From contig JBFFMJ010000012.1 in the NCBI GenBank assembly GCA_041554195.1, positions 1-64,000 of the forward strand: a DNA stretch of 64,000 bases. The letters are read 5' to 3'. This DNA comes from JAPHSX01 sp041554195 (GTDB taxonomy: Bacteria > Pseudomonadota > Gammaproteobacteria > Thiohalomonadales > Thiohalomonadaceae). Under the pieces are notes generated by a model. That model was not told where the DNA came from. It was given only the letters and a program-made list of their open reading frames with translations, and ran no database searches. A program made the translations under genes and the position numbers. Below, piece by piece: positions 62,736-64,000 of the stretch; the first letter of the stretch is position 1; each line of letters begins with the position of its first letter.

Positions 62736-63404
62736 ATGCCCCGACAGGCCCCCTCATCACTCCCACTCCTGCTGCTCGCCATCGCGCTGCTTGGCGGCTG
62801 CAGCTCCGCCACCGTGGTCAGCAACGACAACGGCCCGACGGTACGCGAGGCGCAGTTCGAGCCCACTGTCGGCCCCAAACCGCGCATCGCGGTCAAACCC
62901 TTTGAGCGCAAAACCGCACAGGGGGGTGGCGGCATCGGCAGCGGTCTCTCCACCATGCTGGCCGACTCGCTGTTCAATACCAACCGCTTCATCGTGCTGG
63001 AACGCGAGCGACTAGATGAGGTGATGGCCGAGCAGGACCTGGCCGACAGCGGGCGTTTTCGCAGCGAAACCGTCGCCCCCAAGGGGGAACTGGAGGGGGC
63101 GGAGTTCATCATCAAGGGCACGATCACCGAGTTTGAGCCCGAGTGCAGCGGCGGCTCGCTACTGCTGATTGGTGCCAAGCAGGCCTGCGTCGCCATCACC
63201 CTGCGCATCATCGATGTGCGCAGCGGGCGCATCGTCAACAGCACCACGGTAGAAGGCACCTCAGGCAGCGCGGGCGTAGGACTGGTCTTTACCCGCAGCA
63301 TGCTTCCGATTGGACTTGGCGCCTGGAGCAAAACACCAATGGAGCAGGCGCTGCGCCAGTGCATCGAAAAAGCGGTCAACCACATCGCCACCACCAAGTT
63401 TTGA
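62736..63404 (+). CDS. CsgG-family lipoprotein, first of a tandem pair
   Basis: 222 residues. The lipobox LLGGC puts the lipidated Cys at residue 22. The CsgG-like domain has IAVKPFERKTAQGGGGIG, then SLFNTNRFIVLERERLDEVM and GAEFIIKGTITEFE. In curli systems CsgG forms an outer-membrane secretion pore; related lipoproteins have many other, often unknown, roles. No curli genes (csgA, csgE, csgF) are nearby. Its TGA overlaps the TTG start of the next gene, so the pair is translationally coupled. Confidence 0.82.
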   Translation: MPRQAPSSLPLLLLAIALLGGCSSATVVSNDNGPTVREAQFEPTVGPKPRIAVKPFERKTAQGGGGIGSGLSTMLADSLFNTNRFIVLERERLDEVMAEQDLADSGRFRSETVAPKGELEGAEFIIKGTITEFEPECSGGSLLLIGAKQACVAITLRIIDVRSGRIVNSTTVEGTSGSAGVGLVFTRSMLPIGLGAWSKTPMEQALRQCIEKAVNHIATTKF

Positions 63405-64000
63405 TACGACAGGCGGCAGCACATGCGGCAATAATCGCACTGGCCCTGTTGTTCAATGGCTGCAACGGGGTGCAACTTGTTGGTGGCAAGGACGAGGGCG
63501 ACACCATCACCAGCGTCATCGCCCAGCCCTATGACGGGCCACAGCGACGGCTCATTGTGGCCCCTTTGCGCGACCACAGCAGCGGTAGCGAATCGATCGC
63601 ATCGCAATTAGAACTGCTGATCGACGTGGATGAGCCACCCAGCGCCAGTGACATCCTCGGCGGCCTTCATGAACTGCTCACCAACGCCCTGTTCAACAGC
63701 GGACACTTCATCCTGCTGGAGCGTGAAGGAGTCGAGGAGCTACTCGCAGAACAGCAGTTCGAGGCCCCGCTTGGCGCCGCGCAACAGGCCACGCTGGAGG
63801 GGGCCGAACTCCTGCTGCTGGGAGCGGTCACCGCCTTCAACACCGGCAATAGCGGCGGCCTCACCTTTCCCATCCCCTTCCCGATTGGTGACAACGGTGA
63901 CTTCGGCGTACTCGATGTCGAGCTGCGCAACGCCTATGTCGCCATGGATTTAAGACTGGTGGAGATAAAGACCGGGCGCCTGCTCGCCACCACCGCGGTG
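63401..64000 (+). CDS. CsgG-family lipoprotein, second of the pair (cut by window end)
   Basis: At least 200 residues, incomplete at the window edge. The TTG at 63401-63403 overlaps the stop of the previous gene (TTGA) and gives a signal peptide with lipobox LLFNGC (lipidated Cys 21). No ATG occurs upstream in this frame. The domain repeats the pattern of its neighbour: LIVAPLRDHSSGSES, ALFNSGHFILLEREGVEELL and GAELLLLGAVTAFN. An insertion with a Gly-rich stretch (SGGLTFPIPFPIGDNGDFG) is present before VLDVELRNAYVAMDLRLVEI. Paralogue of the first; function unknown. Confidence 0.82.
   Translation, partial: MIRQAAAHAAIIALALLFNGCNGVQLVGGKDEGDTITSVIAQPYDGPQRRLIVAPLRDHSSGSESIASQLELLIDVDEPPSASDILGGLHELLTNALFNSGHFILLEREGVEELLAEQQFEAPLGAAQQATLEGAELLLLGAVTAFNTGNSGGLTFPIPFPIGDNGDFGVLDVELRNAYVAMDLRLVEIKTGRLLATTAV

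Overview
The window comes from a GC-rich gammaproteobacterium. The gene order yebC-ruvC-ruvA-ruvB-tolQRAB-pal-cpoB-queE-queC, the LptF/LptG pair, HrpA, HolC and a two-domain PurL of about 1300 residues all fit that class. A YeeE/YedE-type thiosulfate transporter, a SulP permease and the general gene mix would suit a Chromatiales-like sulfur oxidiser, but that is inference; no sulfur-oxidation enzyme is present.

Positions 1-3640 are the accessory part. The end of an IS30-family element (1 to about 137) abuts an array of AT-rich gene cassettes, all read on the minus strand. The cassettes are separated by five closely related attC sites of 104-106 bp (931-1035, 1553-1658, 2292-2396, 2796-2899, 3134-3239). 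They carry a RibD-C/dihydrofolate-reductase-like protein, a four-helix membrane protein, a secreted protein, a membrane-anchored TPR protein, one cassette without a convincing gene, and another secreted protein. No integrase gene lies in the window, and housekeeping DNA starts about 350 bp beyond the outermost cassette. The array is therefore best described as a cluster of attC sites lacking an integron integrase (CALIN), cut on its far side by the IS element.

Positions 3978-24331 hold mostly core genes: an inositol-monophosphatase family enzyme, an SCP2-like protein, purL, an RDD membrane protein, a DUF3108 protein, lptG-lptF (divergent from pepA), holC, an acidic repeat protein and valS, then an unknown membrane protein, a RIO-type kinase, a SulP permease and the ABC-F protein Uup. 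Positions 24392-35271 hold a DnaJ-related gene coupled to an unannotated 50-codon Cys-rich membrane ORF, tRNA-Lys(UUU), the YeeE-type transporter, queC, queE, the Tol-Pal operon and ruvABC, followed by yebC to 36029. The ybgC gene often found between ruvB and tolQ is absent.

Positions 36115-40139 encode a compact Ser/Thr phosphorylation module: two FHA proteins, a PP2C phosphatase and a CHASE2-transmembrane-kinase protein, separated by 3-10 bp. Positions 40285-51163 hold a lipase-like hydrolase, a HIT protein, a DUF4124 protein, a D-2-hydroxyacid dehydrogenase, a glutaredoxin-HEAT fusion and a signalling cluster (Hpt protein, decayed receiver remnant, intact receiver, multi-PAS histidine kinase). 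Sel1, Cys-rich and polyphosphate:AMP phosphotransferase genes follow.

Positions 51164-53181 form an AT-richer, gene-poor stretch around a TTC38-like TPR gene and look acquired. The rest (53182-64000) holds an ScsD-like thioredoxin, a family 2 glycosyltransferase, a Kef-type antiporter, a BrkB/YihY protein, a SirB1 protein, hrpA and two tandem CsgG-like lipoproteins. The second lipoprotein starts at an overlapping TTG and is cut by the window end.
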